Assembly (NCBI GenBank): GCA_946405475.1
Contig: CAMJHI010000102.1
Span: 1-7,575, forward strand
From: an uncultured Clostridia bacterium
GTDB taxonomy: Bacteria > Bacillota > Clostridia > Oscillospirales > Acutalibacteraceae
Length of the DNA: 7,575 nt
Direction: 5' to 3'
Positions 1 to 6,377 of the stretch are shown one piece after another; within the stretch, counting starts at the first letter, position 1; each line of letters starts with the position of its first letter. The notes below the pieces were generated by a model. The model did no database searches. It had not been told where the DNA came from and saw nothing but the letters and a program-made list of their open reading frames with translations. The translations under genes were made by a program, and so were the position numbers.

Positions 1-765
1 GTTGACGTAGAACAGTTCCATGTTGCGGTTGGGACGGGCGGCGGAGGGCTTGCAGACGTAGCCCTCGACCGACACGCAGCCGCTGCTGCCGGAAGCCGGG
101 ATAAGCTGGTCGGCAAATTCCTTGCCGTAAACGGCGTAGAGCGCCGAAAGCAGCTTGCCGTCGCCCGGGGCGAACATGGCCTGCTTGTCGTCACGGATGA
201 ACCGCACGGATATTTCGGGGTGTGCCACGGCCAGCCGGTCCGCCACGGCGGCAACGGAATTGGCCTCGGTCACGTCTTTTTTCAAAAATTTCATGCGCGC
301 GGGCACGTTGTAAAACAGGTCGCGCACCACGATGGTGGTACCCACCGGGCAGCCGGCGTCGTCGAACGCGACGATCTCGCCGCCTTCGATGCAGCAGCGG
401 GTGCCGACGGCTTCCTCGGCGGTGCGGGTGAGCATTTCGACGCGGGCAACGGCGGCGATGGAGGCCAGCGCCTCGCCGCGAAAGCCGAGGGTCGCAATGG
501 CGTCAAGATCGTCGGAAACGGTGATCTTGCTCGTGGCATGGCTGACAAAGGCGTTTTTGACGTCGCCGCGCGCAATGCCGCAGCCGTTGTCGGTGATGCG
601 GATGTATTTGACACCGCCGCTGCGGATCTCGAGCGTGATGGCGCTCGCCCCCGCGTCGACCGCGTTTTCAAGCAGCTCTTTCACGGCGGAGGAGGGGCGT
701 TCCACCACCTCACCCGCCGAGATGCGCTCATATACGTCCCGGGGCAATACGTGAATCTTCGGCAT
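1..765 (-). CDS. mutL: DNA mismatch repair protein MutL (N-terminal part, cut by window edge)
   Basis: MutL is the GHKL ATPase that links mismatch-bound MutS to downstream strand incision. Only the first 255 residues are inside the window; the gene continues past base 1. My translation begins MPKIHVL and shows the family motifs in order: SAGEVVERP (residues 16-24), the catalytic Glu and Mg-binding Asn in KELLENAVDAG (E30, N34), DNGCGI (59-64), HATSKI (76-81), GFRGEAL (94-100) and the DLFYNVPAR segment that follows. Family members are usually about 600-680 residues, so the C-terminal dimerisation domain, and the endonuclease site found in organisms without MutH, lie outside. The ATG start is 2 bases after the mutS stop, with an AAGGA-type ribosome binding site inside the mutS 3' end. 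This indicates co-transcription and likely translational coupling with mutS. All ATPase motifs are intact, so I see no sign of decay. Confidence 0.97.
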   Translation of the reverse strand, partial: MPKIHVLPRDVYERISAGEVVERPSSAVKELLENAVDAGASAITLEIRSGGVKYIRITDNGCGIARGDVKNAFVSHATSKITVSDDLDAIATLGFRGEALASIAAVARVEMLTRTAEEAVGTRCCIEGGEIVAFDDAGCPVGTTIVVRDLFYNVPARMKFLKKDVTEANSVAAVADRLAVAHPEISVRFIRDDKQAMFAPGDGKLLSALYAVYGKEFADQLIPASGSSGCVSVEGYVCKPSAARPNRNMELFYVN

Positions 766-767
766 GA

Positions 768-3389
768 TCAGAGTTCCTTTGCTTCCTGTGTGAGTTTATA
801 GAGAACGCTCATGGCCTCGATGGGCGTGAGCGTATTGACGTCAAGGTTTTTGAGTTCTTCGATGAGCGCGGCGTTCTGATGAGAAGAAAACGAGAGCTGA
901 CCGTCCTCCTCTTCTTCCACGATGCCGCTGAACACGTCGGGCGCAGCCGTCTGAACGCCCTGCGCTTCCAGCGCGGCGAGCACCTTGCGGGCGCGCCGGA
1001 CGACCGTGTCGGGCACACCGGCGAGCTTGGCCACGTCGATGCCGTAGCTGCCGTCGGCACAGCCGCGCACGATGCGGCGCAAAAACGTGATCTCGTCCCC
1101 GCGCTTTTTCACGGAGACGCTGTAATTCTTCACGCCGTCCACGGTGTTTTCCAGCTCGGTCAGCTCATGGTAATGGGTGGCAAACAGCGTTTTGGCGCCG
1201 AGCTTCTTTTTATCGGCGGCGTATTCCAGCACGGCGCGGGCAATGCTCATGCCGTCGTAGGTAGAGGTGCCGCGGCCGATCTCGTCAAAAATGATGAGGC
1301 TTTTCGCGGTCGCGTTTTTGAGGATGGAGGCGACCTCGGTCATTTCGACCATGAAGGTGGATTGCCCGGCCGAAAGATCGTCCGACGCGCCGACGCGGGT
1401 GAACACGCTGTCGACGACGCCCAGCCGCGCGGATTTAGCCGGCACGAACGAGCCGACCTGCGCCATGATGACGATGAGCGCGATCTGGCGCATATAGGTC
1501 GATTTGCCCGCCATGTTGGGGCCGGTGATGATGGCGCAGCGGTTTTCACCGCAGTCGAGCAGCGCGTCGTTGGGAACGAACGGCATGCCGCCCAGCATTT
1601 TTTCCACCACCGGGTGGCGGCCCTCTTTGATTTCGAGAACGGGCGAATCGGTGATCTCGGGGCGCACGTAGTTGTTTTCGAGCGCGACCCGGGCGAAGGA
1701 AACAAGCACGTCAACACGCGCCAGCGCCGCCGCCGTGCGCTGAATGCGCCCGAGCTGCTGCGCGGTCTGATTGCGCACCTGAGAAAAGATTTCAAATTCA
1801 AGCTGGACGGAACGGTTCTGCGCGCCGAGCACCTTGGTTTCCAGCTCCTTGAGCTCCTGCGTGATGTACCGCTCGCAGTTGACCAGCGTTTGTTTGCGGA
1901 TGTAATCCTCCGGCACCATGGCCTTGAAAGAATTGCTGACCTCGATATAATAGCCGAACACGCGGTTGTAGCCGATCTTCAGCTTTTTGATGCCGGTGCG
2001 CTCCTGCTCGCGCTGCTGGATCTGCGCCAGATAATCCTTGCCGTTGTTGATCAGCAGATTCAGTTCGTCGAGCTCGGCGTTGAAGCCGCTTTTGATCATG
2101 CCGCCTTCGCGCACGGTGAAGGGCGGGTCTTCGATGATGGCGGCCTTGATCAGTTCGGACACGTCCTCGAGCGTGTCCATTTCGCCGAACGCCTCGCGCA
2201 GCATGGCGCAGCGGCAGCCGCCGAGCAGCGTTTTCACGCCGGGGATACGGTCGATGGCGCTGCTCAGCGCGCGCAATTCACGCGCGTTGGCGGTACCGTA
2301 GGAAATGCGGGTGATGAGCCGCTCAAGGTCGTTGATATCGGCCAGCGCCGCCGCCAGATCGCCGCACAGCACGGCGTTTTCGCTCAGCTCCTCCACGGCG
2401 TTGAGCCGCGCGAGGATGCGCGCCGGGTTGGTCAGCGGGCGGTCAAGCCACTCGCGGATCTCGCGTTTGCCCATGGCGGTTTTGGTGCGGTCGAGCACCC
2501 AGAGCAGCGTGCCGCGCTTTTCGTTGGAGCGCATGGTATGCGTCAGCTCCAGACTGCGGCGCGCGGCCAGATCGAGCTTCATGAACCCGCTCTCGCTGTA
2601 ATAATCGAGCGAACGGATGTTGGTCAGGTCGCTGCGCTGCACGGTGGCCAGATAGGCCAGACAAATGCCGGCCGACAAAATGCCCTGCGCGGAGATGCCG
2701 GGGGCGATCTCCTCCGGCTCGTTGCACTTGAACTGGGCGCAGAGCTTTTCTTTTGCCTGCGGCAAAAGCAGATAGTCTTCGTCAAACGCCTCGCACAGCG
2801 CGCTGCATTTTTCGGTGACGAATTTTTGGAGCGCGGCCGACTGCGAGGCCTCGCGGTTGAACAGCACTTCGCTGGGCATGAAGCGCGCCAGCTCGTTGAT
2901 GACGGCGGTTTCAGCGTCCTTCCCTTCCATTTCGGTCAGGTGCATCGCGCCGGTGGACACGTCGGCAAAGCAGAGCCCCACGCGGCCCTCGCGCAGGAAG
3001 ATGCTGCACAAAAAGTTGTTTTTGGTTTCGTCGAGCATATTGCTCTCGATCACGGTGCCGGGGGTGACGATGCGGATGACGTCACGCTTGACGACCCCCT
3101 TGGCCGTGGCGGGGTCTTCCATCTGCTCGCAGATGGCGACCTTGTAGCCCTTGGCGATGAGGCGCGCGATGTAGCTGTCGACGCTGTGGAAGGGCACGCC
3201 GCACATGGGGGCGCGCTCCTCCTGCCCGCAGTCCCGCCCGGTGAGCACAAGCTCCAGCTCGCGGGAGGCGGTCTTTGCGTCGTCATAAAACATTTCGTAA
3301 AAGTCACCCAGACGGAACATCAGGATGGTATCCTGATAATCCTTTTTGATGTCAAAATATTGCTTCATCATCGGGGACAGTTCAGCCAT
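768..3389 (-). CDS. mutS: DNA mismatch repair protein MutS
   Basis: MutS recognises mismatches and small loops in newly replicated DNA and recruits MutL in an ATP-dependent way. The protein is 873 residues, close to the usual 850-870. The mismatch-probing F-x-E motif is F30-Y31-E32 within GDFYEMFYDDA. The connector, core lever and clamp regions follow (about 120-560). The ABC-type ATPase carries Walker A GPNMAGKST at 623-631, Walker B LIIFDE ending at D702-E703, the FDEIGRGTSTYDG signature (701-713), and the ATHYHEL histidine switch at 737-743. A helix-turn-helix, SYGIDVAKLAGVP, sits at 781-793. QLSF at 831-834 matches the sliding-clamp binding motif known from Bacillus subtilis MutS. The open frame extends upstream to 3572, but the extra 61 codons look nothing like MutS. 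I chose the ATG at 3389 because it gives the normal family N-terminus and has GGAGG 6 bases upstream. Confidence 0.98.
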   Translation of the reverse strand: MAELSPMMKQYFDIKKDYQDTILMFRLGDFYEMFYDDAKTASRELELVLTGRDCGQEERAPMCGVPFHSVDSYIARLIAKGYKVAICEQMEDPATAKGVVKRDVIRIVTPGTVIESNMLDETKNNFLCSIFLREGRVGLCFADVSTGAMHLTEMEGKDAETAVINELARFMPSEVLFNREASQSAALQKFVTEKCSALCEAFDEDYLLLPQAKEKLCAQFKCNEPEEIAPGISAQGILSAGICLAYLATVQRSDLTNIRSLDYYSESGFMKLDLAARRSLELTHTMRSNEKRGTLLWVLDRTKTAMGKREIREWLDRPLTNPARILARLNAVEELSENAVLCGDLAAALADINDLERLITRISYGTANARELRALSSAIDRIPGVKTLLGGCRCAMLREAFGEMDTLEDVSELIKAAIIEDPPFTVREGGMIKSGFNAELDELNLLINNGKDYLAQIQQREQERTGIKKLKIGYNRVFGYYIEVSNSFKAMVPEDYIRKQTLVNCERYITQELKELETKVLGAQNRSVQLEFEIFSQVRNQTAQQLGRIQRTAAALARVDVLVSFARVALENNYVRPEITDSPVLEIKEGRHPVVEKMLGGMPFVPNDALLDCGENRCAIITGPNMAGKSTYMRQIALIVIMAQVGSFVPAKSARLGVVDSVFTRVGASDDLSAGQSTFMVEMTEVASILKNATAKSLIIFDEIGRGTSTYDGMSIARAVLEYAADKKKLGAKTLFATHYHELTELENTVDGVKNYSVSVKKRGDEITFLRRIVRGCADGSYGIDVAKLAGVPDTVVRRARKVLAALEAQGVQTAAPDVFSGIVEEEEDGQLSFSSHQNAALIEELKNLDVNTLTPIEAMSVLYKLTQEAKEL

Positions 3390-3605
3390 GGTACGCCTCC
3401 GGGGTTTGGTCGTAAAAATAGAAAAGATAAGTAAGAGTTTTTTGTGACGCTGATCGGATCGGAGTGTGCTAATTGACAAGAGATTGTTTCGTCGGGCAAA
3501 GCAAAAAACGCAGGCTATACTGGGTGTATTGACGAGTATTTTTGCAAAGTCCGGCGGAAAAAGCGCCGTCAAGACGCGTGCTGCGATTTGATCAGGGCTT
3601 TCTTA
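3390..3605. other. 216-base gap between the YlbF/YmcA-family gene and mutS, no gene seen
   Basis: This is the largest non-coding gap inside the minus-strand cluster. It is more AT-rich than the genes on either side. It is open in the mutS frame up to 3572, but the predicted peptide has no MutS character. A 5-bp hairpin (CGGCG at 3552-3556, CGCCG at 3564-3568) has no U run after it on the minus strand, so I do not call a terminator. TTGTCA- and TTGACG-like -35 hexamers occur on the minus strand, but none has a good -10 at 16-18 bases. A mutS promoter here is possible but not shown. In Bacillus subtilis this position holds cotE; nothing like it is present here. Confidence 0.6.
3396..3400 (-). 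promoter_or_regulatory. Ribosome binding site of mutS (decides the start)
   Basis: GGAGG on the minus strand lies 6 bases before the ATG at 3389. It supports this start over the longer open frame that runs to 3572. Confidence 0.85.
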
Positions 3606-4016
3606 TCAGTGGCAGCCGCCGCAGGACGAGCACTCGCCGCCGCATTCATGCTCCTTGGGAGGCTCGCAGGTCTCGGGGTCTTCGCCGCGCACGCATTCGG
3701 TGAGCAGGCCGACGATGTAGTTCATCATCGCGTCGATCTCGGCGCGGGCGGCTTCGTAGTTCTTCATGTTTTCGTTGGCCATGATCTTTTCGCGGATGCC
3801 CATGAATTCTTCTTCGTAGGCTTCGAGCTTCTGCTCGTTGGCGTCCTCTTTGGATGCCTCGTGCTGGTAGCTCATGTGAACAAGCTGCATTCTGCCGACG
3901 AGCTCGTTGAGCGCGTCGTCTTTTTCGTTGGCTTCACGCGCCACGACAAATTTCGCGTAGCGTTCATCGGCCTGAATGGCCTTGCCGAGCTCTCTGGTGA
4001 TCGCAATAACGTCCAT
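3606..4016 (-). CDS. YlbF/YmcA-family protein with cysteine-rich C-terminus (positional counterpart of ymcA/ricA)
   Basis: This 136-residue, mostly helical, charged protein belongs by sequence character and position to the YlbF/YmcA (Com_YlbF) family. In Bacillus subtilis, YmcA, YlbF and YaaT form a complex with FAD and two [4Fe-4S] clusters. That complex promotes RNase Y-dependent mRNA maturation and affects sporulation, competence and biofilm formation. Residues 1-107 look like the helical family domain. The last 29 residues hold six cysteines (108, 117, 125, 129, 132, 135), ending CGGECSSCGGCH, which suits metal or Fe-S cluster binding. The gene follows miaB and precedes mutS, the place ymcA occupies in Bacillus. 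From memory, though, the Cys-rich tail resembles YlbF more than YmcA. The ATG has AGGAG 9 bases upstream. The family call is fairly firm. The cofactor and the role in this organism are inferred. Confidence 0.85.
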   Translation of the reverse strand: MDVIAITRELGKAIQADERYAKFVVAREANEKDDALNELVGRMQLVHMSYQHEASKEDANEQKLEAYEEEFMGIREKIMANENMKNYEAARAEIDAMMNYIVGLLTECVRGEDPETCEPPKEHECGGECSSCGGCH

Positions 4017-4073
4017 GATGTTTTTCTCCTGTTTTGTAAATATTTATAAAATCCTTGGCAGGTTTTTACCGTT

Positions 4074-5489
4074 TTATCTGACAAGCTCGCCGGAGAGGAT
4101 CCAGTTCCTTGCCTGCGTGATTCTGACCTTCACGTAAGTGCCGATCAGGCTTTCATCGCCGTCAAAGTCGATCATCACGTTGCCGTCGGTGCGCCCGCTG
4201 ACGCGCCCGTTTTCGCATTCTTCGCACAGCACCGTCTGCACCGTGCCGAGCATGGTCTGACAGCGTACCGCGGCGATCTGCTCCTGACGGTCGGTCAGTT
4301 CCTTGAACCACCGGCCCTTTTCTTCGCGGCTGATCGGATCGGGCAGCTCGGCGGCTTTGGTGCCCACGCGCGGCGAATAGATGAAGGTGAACAGCGACGT
4401 AAAGCCCACCGTTTCGATCAGCGAGAGCGTGTCGCAAAACTCTTCGTAGGTTTCGCCGGGGAAGCCGACGATGACGTCGCTGGTCAGGCTGATGTCGGGC
4501 ATGACGCGGCGGGCGTAATCGACGAGCGACAGATACTTGGCGCGCGTGTAGCCGCGGTTCATCGCCTTGAGCACGCGGTCGCTGCCGCTTTGGAACGGCA
4601 GATGCAGATGATGGCAGACTTTTTCGCATTCTGCCATGGCGTCGAGCAGCTCGGGCGTGCAGTCCTTGGGGTGCGAGGTCATGAAGCGGATTTTGAAGTT
4701 GCCCGGCAGCGCGTTGACGGCGCGCAGGAGCGAAGCAAAGTTCATATCGTCGCTTCCCTTGCCGTAGGAATTGACGTTCTGCCCCAGCAGCGTGATCTCT
4801 TTGCAGCCGGAGGCGATCAGCTCCCGCGCTTCATTGAGCACCGCTTCGCTGCGGCGGCTGCGCTCGCGCCCGCGCACATAGGGCACGATGCAGTAGCTGC
4901 AAAAGTTGTTGCAGCCGTACATGATGGGCAGCCAGCCCTTGAAGCTGCCGTCACGCCTCACGGGAAGCCCTTCGGCAATGGTGCCCGCGCTGTTTTCGGT
5001 TTCAAACACGCGCTTGCCGGTGCTGAGCACACGGTACATCATTTCGGGCAGGCGGTGCACGGCGTGGGTGCCGAACACCAGATTGACGAACGGATAGCTT
5101 TTTTTGATCTTCTGCCAAACATGCTCCTGCTGCATCATGCAGCCGCACAGCGCGATGATCAGGTCGCGGTTCGCCGCTTTGACCGGCTTGAGCGCGCCGA
5201 CGTTGCCGAACACGCGGTCGTGCGCGTGCTCGCGCACGGCGCAGGTGTTGTAAAGCACCAGATCGGCCTGCTGCACGTCGTCGGTGAAATCAAACCCCAT
5301 GGCGGCCAGCTGCCCCTTAAGGCGCTCGCTGTCGGCCACGTTGCCCTGACAGCCGAAGGTGTGAACCAGCGCCAAGGGCGTGTGATCGTACCGCGCTTCA
5401 ACGATCGAGTGAACCAGATTCATAGACTCGCGCTGACGTCTGATCTCGTCAAACGAGACCTCCGTCGTCTGCGTCCGATCCTCAAGCAA
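4074..5489 (-). CDS. miaB: tRNA-2-methylthio-N6-dimethylallyladenosine synthase MiaB
   Basis: MiaB is a radical SAM methylthiotransferase that converts i6A37 to ms2i6A37 in tRNAs reading UNN codons, using two [4Fe-4S] clusters. With the start used here it has 471 residues. The N-terminal UPF0004 domain has the three auxiliary-cluster cysteines: FGCQGN (C47), NTCAVRE (C83) and CGCMMQ (C117). The radical SAM motif GCNNFCSYC gives C193, C197 and C200, followed by IVPYVRGRERSR. LLGQNVNSYG, HLPFQSGSD and IVGFPGETYEEF are typical of MiaB. A TRAM RNA-binding domain ends the protein (about 406-471). No standard ATG fits the N-terminus well. I chose TTG at 5489 because GGAGG lies 8 bases upstream. The open frame reaches TTG at 5507, which lacks a ribosome binding site, and an ATG at 5423 would also leave every domain intact. 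miaB is first in the minus-strand cluster and has a promoter just upstream. Confidence 0.96.
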   Translation of the reverse strand: MLEDRTQTTEVSFDEIRRQRESMNLVHSIVEARYDHTPLALVHTFGCQGNVADSERLKGQLAAMGFDFTDDVQQADLVLYNTCAVREHAHDRVFGNVGALKPVKAANRDLIIALCGCMMQQEHVWQKIKKSYPFVNLVFGTHAVHRLPEMMYRVLSTGKRVFETENSAGTIAEGLPVRRDGSFKGWLPIMYGCNNFCSYCIVPYVRGRERSRRSEAVLNEARELIASGCKEITLLGQNVNSYGKGSDDMNFASLLRAVNALPGNFKIRFMTSHPKDCTPELLDAMAECEKVCHHLHLPFQSGSDRVLKAMNRGYTRAKYLSLVDYARRVMPDISLTSDVIVGFPGETYEEFCDTLSLIETVGFTSLFTFIYSPRVGTKAAELPDPISREEKGRWFKELTDRQEQIAAVRCQTMLGTVQTVLCEECENGRVSGRTDGNVMIDFDGDESLIGTYVKVRITQARNWILSGELVR

Positions 5490-5497
5490 GCCGTTCA

Positions 5498-5502
5498 CCT
5501 CC
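5498..5502 (-). promoter_or_regulatory. Ribosome binding site of miaB (decides a TTG start)
   Basis: GGAGG on the minus strand is 8 bases before TTG at 5489. It lies inside the longest possible frame (from TTG 5507) and overlaps an in-frame GTG at 5498. The TTG at 5489 is therefore the best-supported start. Confidence 0.6.
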
Positions 5503-5545
5503 GCCAAAGGGCTATACTACCCGAATATAGTGATAATGATTTGTT

Positions 5546-5574
5546 ATTATACTATATCTTCCGAAATAATACAA
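5546..5574 (-). promoter_or_regulatory. Probable sigma-A promoter for the miaB cluster
   Basis: On the minus strand a perfect TATAAT -10 (5551-5546) is preceded, after exactly 17 bases, by TTGTAT (5574-5569) as a weak -35 with TTG conserved. Transcription would start near 5539, giving a leader of about 50 bases before miaB. The site lies in the AT-rich divergent region. It is a pattern match only. Confidence 0.6.
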
Positions 5575-5634
5575 GTAACAAAAGGGTTAAAGTTTGCAAA
5601 AGTACAAGATATTGTGGATTTTTGCCGAAAGGAG

Positions 5635-5643
5635 TGGTATAAT
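5635..5643 (+). promoter_or_regulatory. Probable extended -10 promoter for the PHP/isomerase pair
   Basis: TGGTATAAT reads as an extended -10 (TGn followed by perfect TATAAT at 5638-5643), 35 bases before the PHP start codon. The -35 region at 17 bases (TGGATT, 5615-5620) is poor, which extended -10 promoters tolerate. The predicted transcript start is near 5650, leaving a leader of about 29 bases with an AAAGGTGA ribosome binding site at 5665-5672. Confidence 0.6.
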
Positions 5644-5678
5644 CAGCAGCGGCAATCTTTGACGAAAGGTGAAACACC

Positions 5679-6377
5679 ATGTTTTTGTTTGAAACGCATC
5701 TGCACACGCGGGAATCGAGCTCCTGCGGGCGCTCCACGGCGGCGGAGCAAGCCGAAGCCTACCGGCGCGGCGGTTACGACGGCGTGGTCGTGACCGACCA
5801 CTTTCAGCCCAAAGCCGACGACCGCATCAGCGGCCGATGCGAACGCTGGGCGGAACGGCTTGAACGTCAGCGCCGGGGCTTTGAAACGCTCAAAAAATTT
5901 GAAACGCCCGATTTCACCGTGCTGTGCGGCATGGAGATCCGCTTCAAGGGCTTTGACAACGATTACCTCGTTTACGGCGCGGATATGGATTTCTTTCTGG
6001 CGCATCCCGATATCACCGAAAGCAGCATTGAAGAATTCAGCAGGCTCGTGCGCGCGCACGGCGGCATCGCCCTGTTTCAGGCGCACCCCATGCGCAAGCA
6101 CATGACCGTTGTCAACCCCGCCCTGCTCGACGGCGTGGAGGTTTACAACGGCGCCTCCGGCCACAATTCGCACAACGCGGTGGCCGAGCTTTGGGCGGAA
6201 ACCAACTTTTTGCGCAAGCTTTCCGGCAGTGACAGCCACACGCCGTGGATGGGCTCGCCCGGCGGCATTTATCTGGAACGCCGCCCGACCGACGAGACTG
6301 ATTTTGCGCAGATGCTGTTGAACAAGGCCTATAAAATCAAAAAACCGGGAGGAATGGCCGATGCTTTTTCCGATTAA
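5679..6377 (+). CDS. PHP-domain metal-dependent phosphoesterase-like protein
   Basis: This 232-residue protein has the polymerase-and-histidinol-phosphatase (PHP) fold motifs in order: H-x-H at H7/H9 in ETHLHT, VVTDH with D40 and H41, GMEIRF with E86, QAHP with H136, and the terminal D-x-H in GSDSH (D185, H187). These are the usual ligands of a di- or trinuclear metal centre that hydrolyses phosphoester bonds. No signal peptide or membrane segment is visible, so it should be cytoplasmic. The length suits a stand-alone PHP protein, not a PolX or DnaE fusion. The substrate cannot be read from the sequence. Histidinol phosphate, nucleotides and other sugar or small-molecule phosphates are known for the superfamily. 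The ATG at 5679 follows an AAAGGTGA ribosome binding site. Its 3' end overlaps the next gene by 17 bases, which suggests a linked role in phosphorylated-metabolite chemistry (inference). Confidence 0.9.
   Translation: MFLFETHLHTRESSSCGRSTAAEQAEAYRRGGYDGVVVTDHFQPKADDRISGRCERWAERLERQRRGFETLKKFETPDFTVLCGMEIRFKGFDNDYLVYGADMDFFLAHPDITESSIEEFSRLVRAHGGIALFQAHPMRKHMTVVNPALLDGVEVYNGASGHNSHNAVAELWAETNFLRKLSGSDSHTPWMGSPGGIYLERRPTDETDFAQMLLNKAYKIKKPGGMADAFSD
6348..6352 (+). promoter_or_regulatory. Ribosome binding site of the isomerase gene inside the PHP gene
   Basis: GGAGG lies 8 bases before the ATG at 6361 and is within the PHP coding sequence. It supports that start over the ATG at 6379 (MKENRVW), which begins just after the PHP stop codon. 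Confidence 0.75.

Noticed and set aside
220..801. Plus-strand open frames opposite mutL
   Set aside because: mutL motifs are complete on the minus strand. The opposite frames give low-complexity peptides and have no convincing ribosome binding sites.
879..3434. A plus-strand open frame of 851 codons opposite mutS
   Set aside because: It is codon-aligned with mutS, so it stays open only because mutS avoids TTA, CTA and TCA codons. The product is low-complexity and rich in His, Gly, Ala and Asp, with no recognisable domain.
3473..3521. TTGACA (3473-3478) and TATACT (3516-3521) on the plus strand as a promoter
   Set aside because: The spacing of 37 bases is far too long, and no plus-strand gene lies downstream.
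3552..3568. Hairpin CGGCG/CGCCG as a terminator after the YlbF/YmcA-family gene
   Set aside because: The stem is only 5 bp and no U run follows on the minus strand.
3390..3572. A 61-residue N-terminal extension of MutS
   Set aside because: The normal MutS N-terminus begins at the ATG at 3389 with an ideal GGAGG. The extension is AT-rich and unlike MutS.
3449..4342. A 14-base direct repeat, GCTGATCGGATCGG, at 3449-3462 and 4329-4342
   Set aside because: The second copy is inside miaB and encodes conserved protein sequence. One such match is plausible by chance in GC-biased DNA of this length.
4590..5642. A plus-strand open frame of 350 codons opposite miaB
   Set aside because: It is a codon-aligned antisense shadow of miaB with the same cause and amino-acid bias. 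It also runs across the promoter region.
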